Assembly: GCA_949775045.1 (NCBI GenBank)
Contig: OX459101.1
Span: 13,628,347 to 13,692,346 of the forward strand
Source: Metridium senile
Taxonomy: Eukaryota > Cnidaria > Anthozoa > Actiniaria > Metridiidae
Length of the DNA stretch: 64,000 nt
Reading direction: 5' to 3'
In this document: piece after piece, positions 13,001-20,771 of the stretch
Layout: each line of letters begins with the position of its first letter
How positions within the stretch are numbered: position 1 is the stretch's first letter
Notes under the pieces: generated by a model
The model's input: the letters and a program-made list of their open reading frames with translations, nothing else
Database searches by the model: none
Told to the model about the DNA's origin: nothing
Position numbers and translations under genes: made by a program

Positions 13001-16000
13001 CATTGTTGATTTAACATTAAACAATATAATGCAATTAATAACATATAAATAGATGAATGAATACATGAATGGATGGATAGCATCAATAGCCACTCAATAC
13101 AATCATTCAAGAACCACTAGCCAGGGATAACAAGATTATAATGGATTGTACAAAATTACTTGATTCTGATTGGACGAGAAGAGTACAATTAAAGCGTAAA
13201 TTGTACTCTACTAGTTTTTCAGTATATTTATTATAAATAAAACATTGCATGATTTTTTCATACAATTCGTAATAAACAGATAGTCATCATTCATACCAGT
13301 CCTATTAAATACAAATGGTACTCAAGATTGTGCAATTTCCTATACTAAGTTGATTCACATTGACATTCCTTACCTTCTAGTTTGATTGAATCAGCAAAAT
13401 AAAACATGACAGTTCCTAAAAGGCATTGGCCATCACTAACACCCTTTAGAAGATCATCAATGACTGGAAATATAGTCTGTGCTTTAGGTTGGAGCTGATC
13501 ACGACGGAATCTAAACCTCTTTGCCTTATCTTGGTCTCGAAGTAAATTCTCAGCGTGGAGCTTTTGCTTGTTGATTTCTTTCTCATTCAAAGTAACACAT
13601 ACTTTGTTAAGCCAAAGCAATAGAGCATCTTCCAAGTCAAAAGGTAATTCCTTGGATGCATTGAATGGTGCAAACCTCCTGATTTTGAACAATAATAGTA
13701 AGTAGTTAGATCAATATCTACCATGGTTACCAAGTTAGTTTTAACATCATTTTCACAGCAAGGCACACACACATGGCACCAAACTTTTCACCATCATATG
13801 AAATCTGCTCTTACTAATAAGAATTGCATTGTTTTCATACAAGAGAACCATAGGCAAAAAAGTCCCTTCTTATGAGAATTCAGAATTGAAGCTCAATCAA
13901 GTAATATGGCTTATAGTGCCAGAATCTTGAGTTTAAGGCAAGAGGTCCAGATATGAGGAAAAGTGTTCTTTTTTCATCACATCTCATTCCCTTTATTTCT
14001 TCCTTGCTAAAGAGGCAGGCAAGAAGTATTTTGCTTTTCAGGATCCTCCACCCTCCCCCCACTTAAAATGAATGCTGGATGTTTCGCCCCTGGATGTTTC
14101 GCCCCTGGATGTTTCGCCCCCTTTTAGGATGATTATTACATTCATTAGATTCACAGTAATTACATAGCAAAACAACTAGTTTTGGCTAATATGACAGTGT
14201 ATTAGTAGAAATAAGCATTTTCAGCTTCTATAAGATGAGAAAATAATCAATTTCGAAGCGTATAAAGTGTACCAGTAGCCTAGCGAGATAGTTTAGGCTT
14301 ACAAAGTAGTGTAATATAATAAATCATGTTTTAACTTAAGACAGTCACCAGAATTGAAACTATAGTTTTAAATTAGACAAAACATGGCAAGAAAATTGCA
14401 AAAAAACCCATTTTATTCAAGAAACATTCTGATACTCTATTCACGTTGAAAACTTAAACAATAGGCCCATTAGCGTCATTAGTTACATGTATAAACAAAC
14501 ATTAACAAAAGGTATCCATGATAGAAAATGACTTTCAAAAAATAATTTTACATCACTTATATTTCATATTTGATTTATTTAAAGGAAATATGTAATTGCC
14601 TTTGAATGAAAAACGAATTGGGGGCAAAACAGAATTTCATAATTATTTAGTTTTTTAGACTACATTTATCAGCGCCTACTCCAGCGAAGCGTTAACTCTT
14701 TACTTCAATTCTTATGAAACACTTGAACAGCCTTCGCTACTGTTTCAGTTTGTTTTTACATATTTTCCTTTCACATTTCTTATATACTGAAATATAAGAT
14801 GGGATAACTTGCTGTTAAATTCACCTTACTAGTTGATCAGAAAGCCGGACATTGAAATAGAAAGACATAAATATATAGATAAAGACTGTCATTGAAATAG
14901 AAAGAAATCGATAAAGACATTGACATTGACCAGTCTCCAGATGCTAATTTATCTCACTAGGCTACGAGTTATTATAATCTAAGTGGTACCACATTATATG
15001 CTTCGAAATTGATTTTTTTTCTCATCTTAAAGAAGCTGAAAACGCTTATTTCTATGAGAACACTGGCATATTAGCCAAAACTATTTGTTTTGCAATGTAA
15101 TTACTGTGAATCTAATGAATATAATAATGGGGGCGAATCATCCTAAATGGGGGCGAAACATCTGGGGGCAAAAGATCCAGGGGGCGAAACATCCTGTTAC
15201 CCTTAAAACCAACATACAGAAAAGACTGGAGAAGAAAAAAGTTTGGACAATAATTGTAGCCAATACTTAACAGAAAAAAATATATATATAACCAGAAAAA
15301 AAAAAGTACACAAATGAAGAATCAAACATTTTTCAAAAACAAGCAACAAAATAACAGACAGACAAAAGCAAGAAACATTGCTATTAAAGGCCAAGAAACA
15401 CTAGTAAGCAGCAACAGGTCAGTAGCAAAAAGTGGCTTTGTGTGTATTGTATGCACAAATTCAAACAAGAATAAACTGATGTGACATGTTGCACAGTTCA
15501 CTGGGACACAGATTTCAACATGAATTCTACTTGTCACATGAAGGAATTGTTGCTGTGACCTGTCTTTGTGTCATGTTACATGGTGTGTCCTGGCCTTTAG
15601 ATAAAATACCTGACAGCTTTGACTACTTGTGGAATAGTAAGAACTTTGGATGAATAAGCCATCATTAACCCATCCATCAATGCTAGGTGAGTTGACTGAT
15701 AACATAATTTAGAAATAAAGATATTAAATAAGGAATAGAAGAGAGTATAAATTATAACAGAGGTTCTGGTTGAGTGCAAGGGTGCAATTTAGAGGAGAGG
15801 AACACAACAATTGCGAGACCAAGCTGACCAGAGACTTATTATAACTGTATAAAAGACTGTTGGGGGACCCCATTGACCTTGTTACCCATAATCCTTTACA
15901 GTTGTAAAATTAATACTTTACTGTATTAAAGTATATTGTATTTTAACTTTAATCGCTCTTTACTTTTATATTAATAGTAGATCTATGAACTACTTAGTAA

Positions 16001-19000
16001 GCTAAACCAGGACCTACCTTCCTGAATGGACGTTTTTGTTGTAAAGTTGAATCAGTTACAGGGATATCACCTTCTTCTACCACATAAAAACCATGACGTG
16101 ATAAGCACTGGATGACAGCCCAATGACCAATCACTGGCTGTTTATTGGTGAATATACTCTCACATACATTACTATATACCTCCCCATTGGTCAGTAGGTC
16201 TACCACCTCAGGACGCACTGTTATCCGGTGCTACAAAATAATTAATAAAATAGCATTACTTATTCTACATTGCCAAAGTGAAACTATCATTTTTTGCAGA
16301 TAGTCAGGTTATTTTGTAGACACACCATAACCTGTTGGTCAATAACCTGGAAACATATTGAGAAACATTTCCATGAAAATTTCTCATAATGCCTCAAAAT
16401 CTTGCCAATATGAATTGCTTTGAGTTTGACTTTCAAAATAACACAATAAAAAACCCTAACTTTGACTAAGAATCACATTTCCAAAAAAAAGGATTATTGT
16501 TGTTTTTTCTTCTTGTATAATCCCCAGCATAACTAAAAATCTATATTAATCAATACATTTTGATAATAATTAATTGTTTTTTTTTTATCGAAAACTGATA
16601 CAGCTGCTTCATTGTGTTAATCAATTAAATCAGTTTATTTATAGCACTACAACAATAATAATTGTGGAGGTTTGGAAATGTAAATAAATTCAGTGCATCT
16701 TTAATTTGTTGGACAATATTTCATGTTCACATCGTTTTCATCGACTATTGATTTTCATTGATATTCGATATTCATAGATACTAATCAACTAACTAAATTG
16801 ATTAATATTGACTGGAAACTACAATTACTGATGATGGATCTCCATATCAGATATAATCAGATGTTAGGAAGTCTCCCTCGCAGCCGTTCTTAGTGTTGTC
16901 ACGCAACGTTCTCTCCCCACTAACAGTTGCTTCAATTCGAACAACATTCCTTTCCCTCGGTTTAGCCAATCAGCATTCCGCTCATATATTCCGAGAGCGG
17001 TTCGCGCCATAAATTCTAACCAATCACAGCGAGTGTATTATCGTTCCTAGCTATGACAGATCAATTGAGAAATTTCGCACTTGGGTATTACACTGCGGGG
17101 AAGCAGAGGAGAATAAACATTGGATAGACTTTCCAACCAATCGACGAAGTCGAGTTTACTTCGCTGATCCTTTAAAGTGCACCTAATGCCCTTCATGATA
17201 TTTTGCAAATCTGTTGTACATGAGGTGTATTATAAGTGTACTTAATATTTCTTGATGTCGACCTCTCCTTTCTGAGATATGAACATTTGAAATCTGAGGT
17301 GACGTCATTCCAGGCCTCATTAAATATACAAAAGTTCTCTGGAAATAATTATAGCCATTTTTTAAAGCTCAATATCTGTATTACTAATATTCACACTACC
17401 ATTAACATTTTTACTACTTTACAAAAACAAGCTTGCTGTCAGCTTTGAAACAAAACTTTGACAAATGCCTGGAATGACGTCACCTCATTTGCATTTTCAG
17501 ATTTCAAATGTTCATATCTCAATAAGGAGAGGTCGACATCAAGAAATATTAAGTACACTTATTATACACCTCATGTACAATAGATTTGCAAAATATCATG
17601 AAGGGCATTAGGTGCACTTTAAATACTTTTAGAGGCTTTCTTGAACATGACTAGTAATTGTTTGTGCCATTGATTCTTGCATCTGACATTTGATAAACAA
17701 GGTTCGCTTTCTATTACTTTGGTTCTCACATTTCCACTCCACATTTCCTCCATTGACAGCCAGGTGCATCCAACTTTGACCTTAGATATTGGGTAAACGT
17801 CATGTTTATAATTTTCTGTGCGCTGATTGGCTCAAAAACATAACAAAGAGAAAGGAATGTTGTTCGAATGGAAGCAGCTGTTAGTGGGGAGAGAACGTTG
17901 CGTGACGAAACTAAGAACAGCTGCGAGGGAGACTAGATGTTAGGTATCAAAGGACTTGTTGATGGTTTGTTGGTATTAAATTACCTCTGTATCTCGTTCA
18001 ATTGGACTGGTTACTTGTGGTGGCATGTTATCCAGACTGCCTTCCTGTGTATTCACTAACACCACCCAATACAGTGATGCACAAAACTTGGCCTACAAAC
18101 AACAACAAAACTTTAGTATAAAATACTTACTACTGGGACTGCTGTAGCTTTGAATACAAATTATTGGCAGAAATCAGTAAGGATTGCTTTGTATAATGAT
18201 CTAACATTTTTGTAAATAGTTACATATAGGTAGTATTATATAATATTATACTATATATACACCTAATTGCAAAAATGTTGTCACACGTATACATATATAT
18301 TTATATTTAATTAGTTTTTGTTGTGATCTGGTAAATTATGTATTTATCTGGTCTGTGTTATCTATGATGGTTATGGCTTGAGTAGATTATAAACATCAAC
18401 AATATCATGTTCAATCTCATCCAATCTCATATATAATATATATTATATTAATTGTTGAAACATGTATATCTCAAACCCAATTTAAAAAGAATACAAATGT
18501 TTATGTGAAATGTTAGTACTCCAGTTTCATGTTATCTAGTACCGCTGTTTTATTTTACAAAAGGGGCATTTGCACAGGCTAAGCCTTGATTTGATTTGAT
18601 TTCTTGTAAAAAATTTCACAAACTCCAGGCCAAGCACAGGCAAATACTACTGCTAAACAATAGAAAACATATTAATTCCGAATCAAGATTATCCCTGTGC
18701 AAATGCGCTTTTTGTCAAATTTTACAGCCGTGCTAGATAACATGAAACTGGGTATTTAAGTATGTCATTCGATTTTAACTTAGTAATGTCCAGCATGTGC
18801 AATCGATAAAAATCAATATCGGAAAATTGATCGATAAATCGATAACGATCGATACTAATCTCCTAATTGATATCGATCAATCGATAAAAATCAATACTCA
18901 CAAATTTTCTCCCAATCTGATTATCGATTTATATCGATGAGTATCAATTTATATTGACTAGTATCAATTTATATTGATTAGTAATATATAGGGATGTCAG

Positions 19001-20738
19001 AACGCTACACTGGCCAGAATTAAATACACTTTATAGAAATATTATGTTCGAATAATGTACACGATAGAGTATAACTTGTAAATCTCTGTTTTAGTGCTCT
19101 TCTCGGTGCTCTTCAAAATATATTTTGATGTCATTAAAGCAGTTTTCGATTTTTGTAACGTCACGTGCCGTACCGTACGGATATTTGTTGTTTGATAATG
19201 TTGTTTTTATCATCAGAACTTTGATAACAATAAAATATCGGAACTTTCATTCTATCAGAATCAAATTTAAAGCAATGTGTTCTTTATGAGGTACAGTACA
19301 TGCTTTTGGTTGTACGTATTTGTAACATAGAACAATCGATAACAATCGATAACGTTAATTGAAAAATCGATAACTATCATTATTATACATTTTACTAACT
19401 ACATTGAATCTGATTGGCTGAGAGCACACGGCTAAATCTGAATAGCATGTGAACTTGACAGTGATAATTGCATTATCTGTAGTTATCACTGTCAGGTTCC
19501 CAGGCTCTCTCCGTTCTCAGGGAGTTGATGTGAAAATGTCAGCGAGATTTGCTTGTTATTGTCTCTTTTGCCTGATTATAATTGTACTTTTACTTTAAAA
19601 AATGTATAATAAAACAATTATTGAATTCGGTTTTCGCATGATATCATAAATTATCAAGACCTCGAGTCAATATTATCTGCCTCAGCCAGGAGGCTTCGGC
19701 AGATAACACAGACCTCGGTCTTGATAATTTACGATATCATGCTCAACCTCATCCAATAATTGCTTAATATTAATCGATAAACGTAATTGAAAAATCGATA
19801 ATTATCGGTTACTCACAAAGTTCGAGGTTATCGATTTGTATCGATTATCAATAAAATTAGTTAATTTTATCTATTAATATCTATTATTGATTATTGATTT
19901 TATCGATTGCACAGGCCGGAAGTACGGTGGCCCACAACTGTCACATCAAATACAAATCGCTCACATCAAATACAAATCGCTCACATCAAATACAAATCGC
20001 TCACATCAAATACAAATCGCTCACATCAAATACAAATTGCTCACATCAAATACAAATTGCTCACATCAAATACAAATTGCCCACATCAAATACAAATTGC
20101 TCACATCAAATACAAATTGCTCACATCAAATACAAATTGCTCACATCAAATACAAATTGCTCACATCAAATACAAATTGCTCACATCAAATACAAATTGC
20201 GGTATGTACTTCATGGCTGAATGCCATATAGACGACAAGTATAGTAGTAAGGAAATCCAGGTTAGGGGAAAATGTGTGAATATATTTTTGTTTATATCTC
20301 CTCAACAAAGAGTCCGATTAAATTTAAAAAGATTATTAACACGCTTGCTCTGAATAATAACCAATTTCATTTATATCAACTAAAGAATAATAATAAAAGA
20401 AATCAACTCACACAATATCACTTTTGAGTCATTTCTAGGTTACCCGCGCATGCGTGGAAACAATTCGGTTTTTATACAAATAAAAACAGGAGGATATGAC
20501 GAACATACCTTCCAACTTTGAAGTTGCTAGCATTTATAATGCAAGAGATACGCGTATTCAAAGTTGGCAAAATTACTAGGGTTTATCAAAAACTAAGTTT
20601 AGTACTGAAGTACAAGTAGCATAGGGCCTTATGTCCCAACCCAACTAAAACCTGGACTAATTAATAGCTCAATCAAAACCAAAGTTGTCACACAGCCGAC
20701 CAAGCGATACCAGGTCATATGGTAAAATGTTTGAAAAT

Positions 20739-20771
<33 letters not shown>

